Position numbers and translations under genes: made by a program. Source: Spirochaetales bacterium (GTDB taxonomy: Bacteria; Spirochaetota; Spirochaetia; DSM-2461). From it: 64,000 bases of DNA. Location: assembly GCA_028533045.1 (NCBI GenBank), contig JAQQAP010000037.1, positions 1 to 64,000 on the forward strand, in the 5' to 3' direction. Shown in pieces: positions 16,193 through 24,649 of the stretch (within the stretch, counting starts at the first letter, position 1; every line of letters begins with the position of its first letter). The notes under the pieces are model-generated. The model was not told where the DNA came from and did no database searches. It saw only the letters and a list, made by a program, of their open reading frames with translations.

Positions 16193-18401
16193 CAAAGGAG
16201 AAGGGGAGCATAGCCTCTTCGGGACACTTAACGCTGCCATGGCGCCTCTTTGGAGTAATGACGGGATTAAACGGACTTTCATTGCCGCTTTTATTCTTTC
16301 ATTTTTCTTTATTCTCCTGTCCGATAACTATCTCTTTCTTACCCAGCTTCATAACAGGGATAACCTGCAGCTGGGCGATATTGCGGAAGAGGACATCTAT
16401 TCGGAGCAGTCTTTTCGTTACATTGACCGGGAGAGTACGGACCGACTTACCGACCTCCGTTTAGCTTCTGTGAACGGTGTATTTGTACGGCAGGAGGGGA
16501 TTACACGGAAAATCCAGGAAGATATGGACTACTACGGGGCCCAGTTTGATGAACTGGCTTCCAAAAACTCCTCCTTTGCCGAGTACGAGATACTGGGGCT
16601 GCCCTTTGGAGAGGATCAGATCGCTTTTCTGGTTGAAGATCAGCTTTATTTAGTCATATTCGGTTTTGTCCGGGAAATCACTTCCCAAATCCTGAATCAG
16701 GGGTATTATAAGCTTCTCAATTACGAAGAAGACCCATCAGCGGCTACCGGTGTTGTTGAGGTAGTGGGGAATGGGGATGAAGGGCTTATTTCTACTTTGC
16801 CTGCTATGAATCTTCTTACCTCCGAGAACCTGGACCTGGAGGATATGCTACGGGAAAGGGGGCTGGAAAACGGCGAGTTGACCATAACCGCCGCCATGGT
16901 CAACTTTTTCCTTAAGGAAAATTGTTACTTTAACGAAAAGCTCACTATTCAGAAAAGAACCGACGTTATGGACAGCATTGAGCCGATTTATGTTACCGTA
17001 GAAGAGGGCAGCAGGATAATTGCCATGGGGGAAGTGGTCACTTCCGATGTGGTTCAGGAGCTGGATGCTTATTGGAACAGAATCGGCAGTCTTCAGTTTG
17101 TACCGCTTGTTACGCCTCTGACCTACTTGGCGGGGCTTTTCTTTCTGGCCGTTCTTTTTGTAACCTATTTGCCCATACAAATCGAGAATCCCAAGAATCT
17201 CATTGTTATGTTCTGGAGTATTCCCCTTTTTATCATCCCCGTGGTTCTCTTTAGGAAAATCATCGTGCCCCAAAATATGGCTTTTACTGCTGTGTTGGTA
17301 CCCTCCGGTTTTTTTACTCTGCTTATTTCTCAGCTGGTTGTAAGGAAAATGGGGGTAATGGTATACGCCCTTGTTATTTCTTTATTGGCCTTCTTTCTGA
17401 GCGGACTGGATTCGACGGTGCTTATTTATTCTCTTGTCACCGGTTTGGCGGGAACTTTGGTTCTTACCGGCGGAGAGAAGCGAATCGATATTCTTAAATC
17501 GGGAATCTGGTTGGGGACGATAAATCTGGCCTGTGTGCTCTATTTTGACCTGATAGGAAAGGCCCTTTTGTCGGCAATGGCTATAGATGTGGTATTTGCC
17601 TTTCTCTCCGGTATTATCTATTCCCTTCTTGTTCTTTCCCTTTTGCCTCTTTTTGAACACTTTATGAATGCCTGTACCGCCTATCGGCTGGCAGAGCTGG
17701 CCAACCTTAATGAGCCGGTTCTCAAGCGGCTATTTATTCAGGCAGCCGGTACCTATGTTCATTCTATTAATGTGGCCTATATGGCCGAGCCTGCCTGTGA
17801 GGCTATTGGCTGTAATTCCCTTCTGGCCCGGGTGGCATCCTACTATCATGATATTGGTAAGATGGACCAGCCCGACTATTTTATCGAGAATCAGAAGGAT
17901 TCCAACAAACACGACGAATTGAAGGCGAATCTTTCCGCAGCCATTATCAAAGCCCATGTGAAGCTGGGGGTGGAGAAGGCCCGGGAGATGAATCTGCCCG
18001 AAGAGGTGATTCAGATTATCCAGCAGCATCACGGCACCAGTGTTATCCGCTACTTTTATGACAAGGCGGAGAAGGAAATAGCCGAATCGGGTAAATCCTC
18101 CCTGAACAAAGAGGACTACTGCCACTACGGTCCCCGTCCCCAGCACAAGGAAGCCGCTGTGGTTATGCTCGCCGATACGATTGAGGCCGCCTCGCGAACC
18201 TTAAAGAAGCCAAGCAAAGCGAAGCTGGAAAAATTTGTTTGGGATTTGATAATGCATCGACTTCAAACGGGTGAGCTGAACGATTCCGGCCTAACCTTGA
18301 ACGAGCTTGAAAAAATAAAAGACAGTTTTGTCCATGTACTTATTGGGCACTTTCATACACGTATTGAATATCCGGACCAAAAAAAGGAAGAGGCAGGCTG
18401 A
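16173..18401 (+). CDS. 7TM receptor HD-family phosphohydrolase (PgpH/YqfF type)
   Basis: A 742-residue membrane protein. One N-terminal helix (about 33-53) precedes an extracytoplasmic 7TMR-HDED-type sensor domain; about seven helices lie between residues 305 and 500; the C-terminal HD domain contains YYHDIGKMDQPDYF (about residue 563) and a later QQHHGTS. The order matches Listeria PgpH, a c-di-AMP phosphodiesterase, so c-di-AMP hydrolysis is the probable reaction. It overlaps phoH by 20 bases and ybeY by one base. Confidence 0.88.
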   Translation: MNRKKNNKGEGEHSLFGTLNAAMAPLWSNDGIKRTFIAAFILSFFFILLSDNYLFLTQLHNRDNLQLGDIAEEDIYSEQSFRYIDRESTDRLTDLRLASVNGVFVRQEGITRKIQEDMDYYGAQFDELASKNSSFAEYEILGLPFGEDQIAFLVEDQLYLVIFGFVREITSQILNQGYYKLLNYEEDPSAATGVVEVVGNGDEGLISTLPAMNLLTSENLDLEDMLRERGLENGELTITAAMVNFFLKENCYFNEKLTIQKRTDVMDSIEPIYVTVEEGSRIIAMGEVVTSDVVQELDAYWNRIGSLQFVPLVTPLTYLAGLFFLAVLFVTYLPIQIENPKNLIVMFWSIPLFIIPVVLFRKIIVPQNMAFTAVLVPSGFFTLLISQLVVRKMGVMVYALVISLLAFFLSGLDSTVLIYSLVTGLAGTLVLTGGEKRIDILKSGIWLGTINLACVLYFDLIGKALLSAMAIDVVFAFLSGIIYSLLVLSLLPLFEHFMNACTAYRLAELANLNEPVLKRLFIQAAGTYVHSINVAYMAEPACEAIGCNSLLARVASYYHDIGKMDQPDYFIENQKDSNKHDELKANLSAAIIKAHVKLGVEKAREMNLPEEVIQIIQQHHGTSVIRYFYDKAEKEIAESGKSSLNKEDYCHYGPRPQHKEAAVVMLADTIEAASRTLKKPSKAKLEKFVWDLIMHRLQTGELNDSGLTLNELEKIKDSFVHVLIGHFHTRIEYPDQKKEEAG

Positions 18402-18886
18402 TGGCTGAAATCGATTTGATTGTGGAAGGTATTGATGAGCCCCGCTGGATCGCAAGGGTTCAGGCCTATCTGGAAACTCTCGTGGAAGAGCAGGGAGAAG
18501 CTAACTGGGAGATGTCCCTGACCCTCTGCGATAACTCCTACATTGCGGAACTTAACGAAGAGTACCGGGGCAAGGAAGGTCCCACCGACGTTCTTACCTT
18601 TGTCATGGATGAGGGGGAATCCACTTTCCCCGACGATCCGAACCTTCCCCACGCGGTGGGGGATATTATCGTTTCTCTGGAAAAAGTGAAGGAAAATGCG
18701 GAAAATTTGACTGTTTCCCCGGAAGAAGAGCTCAAGAGAGTGATTCTCCATGGAATTTTGCACTTGAAAGGGATGACCCATGAGGGGTATGATTGGAATA
18801 CAGGTATGCTTAAGGAGCAGGAAGAACTCCTTGTAAAATATAAGGACATTAGGTTAACGGAGGACAATGAAACTTTTTTGGACTAA
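18401..18886 (+). CDS. ybeY: Endoribonuclease YbeY
   Basis: A 161-residue metalloprotein that trims and monitors rRNA, notably at the 16S 3' end. The zinc-binding signature HGILHLKGMTH near residue 115 provides the three His ligands, and NEEYRGKEGPTDVLTF is the conserved upstream block. The start ATG shares one base with the stop of the preceding gene, and the stop overlaps corC by 20 bases, so expression is tightly coupled in the phoH operon. Confidence 0.95.
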   Translation: MAEIDLIVEGIDEPRWIARVQAYLETLVEEQGEANWEMSLTLCDNSYIAELNEEYRGKEGPTDVLTFVMDEGESTFPDDPNLPHAVGDIIVSLEKVKENAENLTVSPEEELKRVILHGILHLKGMTHEGYDWNTGMLKEQEELLVKYKDIRLTEDNETFLD

Positions 18887-19658
18887 AAAACGATCGGGTA
18901 AGGACGGCGATGTCGTCGATCAGGAAGCCCTGGATGAGCTGAACGGAGAGGAAAAGGAGATGATCCGGGGGATCGTTGAACTATCCGATACTTCTGCCAG
19001 GGAAATTATGGTGCCCCGCATCGATGTTGTTTTCATTCCGGAGGATCTGACCTATGAGGAACTCATCGCACGTATTCTGGAAACAGGCCATTCCCGTTTT
19101 CCTATTTATAAAGAAACTATCGATGACGTTACCGGTGTTCTTTATGTAAAGGATCTCCTTGTCCACATTGTTAAGGATGAGCCTATCTCTATTTCGGATA
19201 TTATGAGAAAGGCCTACTTTGTTCCGGAGAGCATGAAACTTGATGTTCTTCTGAGGGAATTGAAGGAACGGAAAGTACATATCGCCGTGGCCGTTGATGA
19301 ATACGGCGGAACTTCCGGTATGGTTTTCATGGAAGATATTATTGAAGAGATCGTCGGAGATATTCAGGATGAATTTGATAACGAAGACGAAGATCTGGTC
19401 AAGATTTCCGATAATAGCTGGCTTTGTGATGCCCGTTTAAACATTGAAGATATCAATGAAGACCTTGAGTGGAATCTGCCTACCGAGGATTATGATACCC
19501 TGGGTGGTTTCGTATTTAGCCTCTTTGGAAAAATTCCTGTACGAAACGAAAAGATCGTCTGGGAGAAATTCAGCTTTATTATTCAGGCCGTTGAGGGCCA
19601 TAAAATCAAAAAAATCAAAATTGAATGGGACGGTTCCGTTGGGAGTGAAGAGGATTAA
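18867..19658 (+). CDS. corC: CBS-domain CorC/HlyC-family protein
   Basis: A 263-residue cytoplasmic protein. Two CBS repeats cover about residues 48-175, with the typical entry SAREIMVPRIDV and the linker IAVAVDEYGGTSGMV. The CorC_HlyC (transporter-associated) domain occupies the C-terminal 80 residues. The DUF21 membrane domain found in larger homologues is absent, as in E. coli CorC/YbeX, which is linked to magnesium or cobalt efflux and to ribosome biology beside ybeY. It is coupled to ybeY by a 20-base overlap. Confidence 0.88.
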   Translation: MKLFWTKKRSGKDGDVVDQEALDELNGEEKEMIRGIVELSDTSAREIMVPRIDVVFIPEDLTYEELIARILETGHSRFPIYKETIDDVTGVLYVKDLLVHIVKDEPISISDIMRKAYFVPESMKLDVLLRELKERKVHIAVAVDEYGGTSGMVFMEDIIEEIVGDIQDEFDNEDEDLVKISDNSWLCDARLNIEDINEDLEWNLPTEDYDTLGGFVFSLFGKIPVRNEKIVWEKFSFIIQAVEGHKIKKIKIEWDGSVGSEED

Positions 19659-21648
19659 AACTGCAGGTCTACTGTTTTTTCTGTTTCTCCCGTCCCTGCT
19701 GTTTTCCCTGGATAGGGAAGCGATTGAACTCTATCAGGAGGGGCGACAGTCTCTTGTTCTGCAGGACTACTACGGGGCTATAGACTCCCTGCAGGAAGCT
19801 CTGCGACTTAATCCGGCCTATCTTGATGCCATTCTAGCCTTGGCAGATGCCTACTTTCGTATCGAAGAGTACGATGAAGCCTATCTCTTTATAGAAAAAG
19901 CGTCCCTCTATGGACGGAATGATATCTCTCTCATTAATATGAAGGCTCGTATTCTCGTCGGGAGGGAAGATCTTGACGAGGGAGAGACCCTTTTTCGGGA
20001 AGTTTTAAGGGAAGAGCCCAATAACCTGGAAGCCAATCTGGGGATTGCTGAAATCTCTCTTTTGCGGGGGGATAGAAAGAAAGGGGAAGAACAGTATAGG
20101 CGTAGTCTGATTTTAGCTCCCGAAAGCCGGCGGGCCCTTTTGTCTCTGGCTCTACTCTATGACCGGGAAGGTTACCCTAAGGAAGCGGAGAAATATCTCG
20201 ACTTGGCATTGACCTATCACTCCCGGGATCCGGAAGTCTATATTGCCTTGGCGGAACACTACCTCCGAACGGGAGATGTGGATCGGGCTTCCTACTTTGC
20301 TCAAAACGGTTCTCTTATTGCTCCCGAATCAACCGGTCCTTTTATGCTTTTGGGGCAGGCTTTTATGGAGAAAGAGGAGTGGCAGGCTGCGGTTGATCCC
20401 CTGGTAAACGCCCTTTCCCGCGAACCTATGAATGTGACTCTTCTTTATATGCTCTCTCAGTGCTATATTCATCTTTCACTTGATAAAGCCGCCTTAAAGA
20501 CTCTCAACAAGGCTCTGCGCATTGAGCCGGACAATGAAATTGTGCGAATCTCGATGGAGCAGTTTCTCATAAACAATCCCTTCACCTCCGCCGAAGAGAG
20601 GGCTGAACTTTCCCTTTATCATCTTGAGAAGGGGCGGGATTTCGAAGACTCTCTTTATTTTGAAAAAGCTTTTACCGAATATCGTCGGAGCCGCTGGATC
20701 GATCCCTACGATTGGGAAGGCTGGCTGATGTACGGCCGTATCTTCTCTCGTCTGGGCTTTCCCGGGAAGTATCTTGATAATCTACAGGCCATGAAAGAGA
20801 ATGGTTATGAAGAGGAGGACTTCCTCGAAAAACTGCGCATCATGGAACATCGCAAAGAGAAGGATTTGGGGGATAAGTGGGGATTGGATCAGTATGACCA
20901 AGTCGGCCATCCCTATGATATTTCTCTTTTCTCTCACTATTCCAATCAACTGGTTCATACCGGCTCGGAGATGGTCGTTTCCGATTATCTTAAGTATATT
21001 CTACTCCGCTATGCCACCATTAATCCCCTTATGGGTGAGAGAATCCGTACTTTTTCCCAGGCTTTTTCCGCCGCCCGCAGTCAGGGGAGCGATTATTTTG
21101 TTATTCTCGACTTTTCCGAAACGGAAAGAACTTTTCTTTGCCGGGCCGAACTCTATTTAACCAGTACGGGCTCAAAAATCCTTGAAACCTCTGTTATGCG
21201 TACCGGTAAGAATCGGATTGCCCTGGCTATGGAAAAATTGGCATCCGATCTTGAGGCTTCTCTGATTCCCCGGACTTTAGTTCTGGATTTGGAAGATGAT
21301 GAAGCCATTCTTGGCCTCGGCCGTTATCACCGGTTGGAACAGGGGAGGGAAGCTCTTCTTTTTAAGAAAGATTCGGTTAGGCTCATTACCGGGGAAGAGG
21401 GAATTGAGTATAACGATGAGGATCTTCTTGCCCGAGTGGTTTTAACCGAAGTTGACGAAGAAATATCCTTGGCTGTTATCGAACGTTTCGCTCTTTTTGA
21501 TTTGATAAGTCGTTGGGATGAAGTGTATTTTCTTCCCGTAGAGGAAGAGGGTTCGGAAGAGCAAGCCGAAGAAGAACAAAACTTTTTCATAGAAGATGAA
21601 TCCCCCGTGGACAGTGAGCTAAAATCACAGCTGCTCAAGCTGAATTAA
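19645..21648 (+). CDS. Exported TPR-repeat protein
   Basis: A 667-residue protein with a signal peptide (IKTAGLLFFLFLPSLLFS) and at least eight tetratricopeptide repeats between about residues 25 and 390, for example AIDSLQEALRLNPAYLDAIL. A second unassigned domain follows, and the tail from about 640 is very acidic. I chose the GTG at 19645 because it directly precedes the signal peptide; the long upstream extension would lie inside corC. Start choice is uncertain, since a TTG six bases earlier is also possible. TPR proteins usually scaffold assemblies; the partner is unknown. It is the last gene of the phoH operon and is followed by a terminator. Confidence 0.72.
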   Translation: MKRIKTAGLLFFLFLPSLLFSLDREAIELYQEGRQSLVLQDYYGAIDSLQEALRLNPAYLDAILALADAYFRIEEYDEAYLFIEKASLYGRNDISLINMKARILVGREDLDEGETLFREVLREEPNNLEANLGIAEISLLRGDRKKGEEQYRRSLILAPESRRALLSLALLYDREGYPKEAEKYLDLALTYHSRDPEVYIALAEHYLRTGDVDRASYFAQNGSLIAPESTGPFMLLGQAFMEKEEWQAAVDPLVNALSREPMNVTLLYMLSQCYIHLSLDKAALKTLNKALRIEPDNEIVRISMEQFLINNPFTSAEERAELSLYHLEKGRDFEDSLYFEKAFTEYRRSRWIDPYDWEGWLMYGRIFSRLGFPGKYLDNLQAMKENGYEEEDFLEKLRIMEHRKEKDLGDKWGLDQYDQVGHPYDISLFSHYSNQLVHTGSEMVVSDYLKYILLRYATINPLMGERIRTFSQAFSAARSQGSDYFVILDFSETERTFLCRAELYLTSTGSKILETSVMRTGKNRIALAMEKLASDLEASLIPRTLVLDLEDDEAILGLGRYHRLEQGREALLFKKDSVRLITGEEGIEYNDEDLLARVVLTEVDEEISLAVIERFALFDLISRWDEVYFLPVEEEGSEEQAEEEQNFFIEDESPVDSELKSQLLKLN

Positions 21649-21650
21649 AT

Positions 21651-21679
21651 AAGCTCCCCTTGACCGGGGGCTTTTTTTT
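21651..21679 (+). terminator. Rho-independent terminator after the TPR gene
   Basis: An eight-base-pair stem (AAGCTCCC against GGGGGCTT with one G-T pair) and a seven-base loop run into eight T residues, three bases after the stop codon. Confidence 0.85.
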
Positions 21680-21767
21680 GTATTATCTTAAAATCAGATA
21701 AAAAAATACTTTTATTAGGAAGATATCCCCCCGTGTGATAGGCCGGGGAGTCAAACAAGGAGATGAA

Positions 21768-22949
21768 ATGGCTGTAAAAACCGTTAGAGATCTGGATCTT
21801 AAAAACAAGAAAGTTCTGGTTCGTGTGGACTTCAATGTACCCCTCAAGGAAGGGAAAATAACCGATGACACCCGAATGCAGAGAGCTCTTCCCACCCTTA
21901 AGTACGTACTTGAGCAGGAAGGGGCTTCTCTCATCGTAATGAGTCATCTGGGCCGTCCCAGTACAGACCGGGAGCCCGAACTGAGTATGTCCCAGCTGTC
22001 CGGTCACCTGGCCGAAATCAGCGGTGCTAAAGTAGTTATGGCGCCGGACGTAGTAGGTGATGAAGTAAAGGCTTTGGCCGATAATCTTAATGCTGGAGAG
22101 ATCCTGCTTCTGGAAAATACCCGTTACTACAAGGAAGAGAAGAAGAATGACCCCGCTTTCGCGGAAAAACTTGCTTCCCTTGGAGATGTATATGTAAATG
22201 ACGCTTTTGGTACCGCCCATAGAGCCCATGCTTCAACAGAAGGCGTTACCAAGTACCTTCCTTCTGCCGCTGGTTTCCTCATGGAAAAAGAGTGTGAATT
22301 CTTTGATAAGGTTCTGGAAAATCCGGAAAAACCCATGGTTGCCATCATTGGAGGTGCCAAGGTCTCTTCCAAAATCAGTGTTCTTGAATCACTCCTTGAT
22401 AAGTGCGATACCTTCGTAATCGGCGGGGGAATGGCCTATACCTTTCTTAAAACCAAGGGTAAGTCTATCGGAAACTCACTTTTTGAAGAGGATTATCTGG
22501 AAACGGCCGAATCCTTCCTTAAGAAAGCCGAGGCGCAGGGTACTACTGTAATCCTTCCCATGGACCATGTTGTCGCTTCCGAGTTTAGTGAGAGCGCAGC
22601 TCCCGAAGCTGTGGATTCCGAAGATGTTCCCGAAGGAAAGCTTGCCATGGACGTTGGTCCCAAGACTGTTGAAGCGGTTAAAGCTAAAATTGCCGTTGCC
22701 AAGACGGTTGTTTGGAACGGCCCCATGGGGGTATTTGAGTTTGACGCCTTTTCAAAGGGTACCGAACAGGTGGCCAATTTCGTAGCCGACTGTGCCGGAA
22801 CAACTGTTGTTGGCGGGGGTGATTCCGTGGCGGCAGTAAACAAGTTCAACCTTGGTGATAAAATCGATCACGTATCCACCGGAGGCGGTGCTTCCCTGGA
22901 ATACCTGGAAGGCAAAGCTCTTCCCGGTGTGGTTGCTCTTAAGAAATAG
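21768..22949 (+). CDS. pgk: Phosphoglycerate kinase
   Basis: Transfers phosphate from 1,3-bisphosphoglycerate to ADP in glycolysis. The 393-residue length is typical. Motifs include VLVRVDFNVPLKEGKITDD at the N-terminus, VMSHLGRPS, LLLENTRYY, the hinge-region AIIGGAKVSSKI, and the C-terminal STGGGASLEYLEGK. I start it at ATG 21768, since CAAGGAG precedes it by six bases; the upstream in-frame codons are not conserved. The next gene is tpiA, separated by a terminator that overlaps a promoter. Confidence 0.97.
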   Translation: MAVKTVRDLDLKNKKVLVRVDFNVPLKEGKITDDTRMQRALPTLKYVLEQEGASLIVMSHLGRPSTDREPELSMSQLSGHLAEISGAKVVMAPDVVGDEVKALADNLNAGEILLLENTRYYKEEKKNDPAFAEKLASLGDVYVNDAFGTAHRAHASTEGVTKYLPSAAGFLMEKECEFFDKVLENPEKPMVAIIGGAKVSSKISVLESLLDKCDTFVIGGGMAYTFLKTKGKSIGNSLFEEDYLETAESFLKKAEAQGTTVILPMDHVVASEFSESAAPEAVDSEDVPEGKLAMDVGPKTVEAVKAKIAVAKTVVWNGPMGVFEFDAFSKGTEQVANFVADCAGTTVVGGGDSVAAVNKFNLGDKIDHVSTGGGASLEYLEGKALPGVVALKK

Positions 22950-22961
22950 TTATGATATAAT
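22933..22961 (+). promoter_or_regulatory. tpiA promoter inside the pgk 3' region
   Basis: TTGCTC (22933-22938, within pgk coding sequence) and TATAAT (22956-22961) are 17 bases apart. The expected start near 22968 falls inside the terminator stem that ends pgk. Confidence 0.6.
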
Positions 22962-22964
22962 ACG

Positions 22965-22993
22965 GCAGCTCTCGAAGGGGGCTGCTTTTTTTT
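22965..22993 (+). terminator. Terminator between pgk and tpiA
   Basis: GCAGCTCTC and GGGGGCTGC pair over nine positions with a GAA loop and are followed by eight T residues. The stem begins three bases after the tpiA -10 box, so transcripts from that promoter lack part of its 5' arm. Confidence 0.85.
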
Positions 22994-23008
22994 AGTGAGG
23001 AAAATTTT

Positions 23009-23761
23009 ATGAGAGAATATCTAATTGCAGGAAACTGGAAAATGAATAAAACTCCTTCCGAAGCAGCAGCTCTGGCGAAGGAAATTTTACCCCTGGTTAA
23101 GGATAGTGACAGTCAGGTTATGATTGCCCCTTCCTTTGTATGTATCCCCGCCGTGGCGGAGGTTATCAAAGGGTCCAATATTATTTTGGCCGCCCAGAAT
23201 ATGGCATCCGTTACAGAAGGGGCGCACACCGGTGAAACTTCTGTACTTATGCTCAAGGATCTGGGTGTTGAAGTCGTAATTCTTGGTCACTCGGAAAGAA
23301 GACATACCTACGGTGAGACCGATGAGCTTATCAATGAAAAGGTTAAGCTTGCCTTGGCAGAAGGTATGAAGGTTGATCTTTGTATTGGTGAACTTCTTGA
23401 AGAGAGAGAAGCGGGTAAGGCCGAAGCTGTTTGTTTTGAACAGTTGGAAAAAGGTCTGGCCGGATTGAGCAAGGCTGATATGGCTAATGTTGTTATTGCC
23501 TATGAGCCTGTATGGGCCATTGGTACCGGTAAAACGGCTACTCCCGAGGATGCCGAAGCGATTCACGCTGCTTGCAGAAGTAAAATAGCCGACCTTTTTG
23601 ATGAGGAAACGGCTCAGGCCACCTGTATTCAGTATGGCGGATCGGTTAAGCCCGGTAATGTAAAAGAGCTAATGGCTATGGAAAATATTGATGGTGGACT
23701 GATTGGGGGCGCTTCCCTTACAGCCGACTCTTTCCAGGCTCTGGCTAACTTTAACAAATAG
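23009..23761 (+). CDS. tpiA: Triosephosphate isomerase
   Basis: Interconverts dihydroxyacetone phosphate and glyceraldehyde 3-phosphate. The 250-residue TIM barrel shows the substrate-binding NWKMNK at the N-terminus, electrophile His in GHSERR (about residue 96), catalytic Glu in AYEPVWAIGTG (about 167) and phosphate-binding YGGSV and GGLIGGASL at the C-terminus. The ATG follows GAGGAAAA by a short spacer. It stands after pgk, so two lower-glycolysis steps are adjacent, but each can be transcribed separately. Confidence 0.97.
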   Translation: MREYLIAGNWKMNKTPSEAAALAKEILPLVKDSDSQVMIAPSFVCIPAVAEVIKGSNIILAAQNMASVTEGAHTGETSVLMLKDLGVEVVILGHSERRHTYGETDELINEKVKLALAEGMKVDLCIGELLEEREAGKAEAVCFEQLEKGLAGLSKADMANVVIAYEPVWAIGTGKTATPEDAEAIHAACRSKIADLFDEETAQATCIQYGGSVKPGNVKELMAMENIDGGLIGGASLTADSFQALANFNK

Positions 23762-23770
23762 TAAAAATGG

Positions 23771-23789
23771 CCGGTTCCCAGGGAGCCGG
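23771..23789 (+). terminator. Hairpin after tpiA, weak terminator
   Basis: CCGGTTCC pairs with GGAGCCGG around a CAG loop, eight pairs with one G-T. It is followed by TCTTAAAAAAT and not by a T-run, so termination is partial at best. Confidence 0.45.
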
Positions 23790-23805
23790 TCTTAAAAAAT
23801 ACAAG

Positions 23806-23829
23806 AAAAGTGTTCTCCGGGGCACTTTT
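23806..23829 (+). promoter_or_regulatory. Hairpin directly upstream of the secG ribosome-binding site
   Basis: AAAAGTG (23806-23812) pairs perfectly with CACTTTT (23823-23829). The stem ends one base before the AGGAG site of secG. It may limit ribosome access, or be a second weak terminator with a short T-run. The function is inferred only. Confidence 0.4.
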
Positions 23830-23839
23830 AGGAGTTATA

Positions 23840-24202
23840 ATGGGTGTATTAGGTGTAATTTTGTTCGTACTGTATGTTATTGATGCTGTACTCTTGGCTC
23901 TTCTCGTTCTCATTCAGGATGAACAGGGTGATTCTTTGGGTGGCATCTTCGGCGGTGGGAGCAATACGGCATTTGGAGCCTCTTCTTCCAGTGTTTTGGT
24001 TAAGCTGACCCGTGTCCTGGGTATTCTTTTCCTCGTTCTTTCTCTTACGGTAGCCTTCTTTCTCAAGACTTCCAATAAGGATAGCATCATTGGCGAGTCC
24101 AGAATCCTTAATGAAAGCGCAGCCGCCGGTGACTGGTGGGAAGGTGATGCGGTAGTTCCCGAAGCAGAGAAGGGATCTGAACTGGTTATTCCCCAGAATT
24201 AA
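23840..24202 (+). CDS. secG: Protein translocase subunit SecG
   Basis: A 120-residue inner-membrane protein of the SecYEG channel. It has two transmembrane helices (about residues 2-24 and 52-74) joined by the conserved glycine-rich loop LLVLIQDEQGDSLGGIFGGG and NTAFGASSSS. The C-terminal tail of about 40 residues is longer than usual. AGGAG precedes the ATG at 23840 by five bases, which favours this start over an in-frame ATG at 23810 inside the hairpin. Confidence 0.93.
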   Translation: MGVLGVILFVLYVIDAVLLALLVLIQDEQGDSLGGIFGGGSNTAFGASSSSVLVKLTRVLGILFLVLSLTVAFFLKTSNKDSIIGESRILNESAAAGDWWEGDAVVPEAEKGSELVIPQN

Positions 24203-24222
24203 TTTATCCTAAAGGAAGAGTT

Positions 24223-24636
24223 ATGAGAGTTGCGGTAGTTTTTTTCGAGAAAAATAAAGGTAAACTTACCGAAGTATCCGAAGCCTTGGCCCATGGAATT
24301 GCCGAGCAAGGTCATGATGTGAAAGTCATCAATGGGGCTATGGAAAGTAATGTTAAGCTTACCATGTTTGAATATATTGCTATCGGTACAACTCCCTCTT
24401 CCCTTTTTAGTAAGAAACTTGACGAATCCCTTGGGAATTTTATTAAAAATGCCGGTACGGTAAGTGGTAAACGTTCCTATGCCTTTGTTCAGAAAAAGGG
24501 ATTCCGCTCTTTTCCCGTCCTTCAGGGGCTCATGGGCCTTCTTGAGGGGGAAGGGGTTATTTTAAAAACTTCCGACATTATAAATTCAAAGGAAGAAGCT
24601 TCTTATATTGGAAAGAAACTCCATATAACGAAGTAA
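24223..24636 (+). CDS. Flavodoxin-like hypothetical protein
   Basis: A 137-residue cytoplasmic protein. The order of strands and helices (MRVAVVFFEKNKGKL, a helix, then DVKVINGA, then YIAIGTTPSS) looks like a flavodoxin fold, with a glycine-poor phosphate loop, so FMN binding is uncertain. AAAGGAAGAG precedes the ATG. It lies between secG and an exported chaperone in a co-directional run. I cannot name a function. Confidence 0.6.
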   Translation: MRVAVVFFEKNKGKLTEVSEALAHGIAEQGHDVKVINGAMESNVKLTMFEYIAIGTTPSSLFSKKLDESLGNFIKNAGTVSGKRSYAFVQKKGFRSFPVLQGLMGLLEGEGVILKTSDIINSKEEASYIGKKLHITK

Positions 24637-24649
24637 AAAAGGTATTAAC

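Noticed and set aside
19444..19644. Upstream extension of the TPR gene into corC
   Set aside because: The extension would precede and disable the signal peptide and lies in coding sequence of corC.
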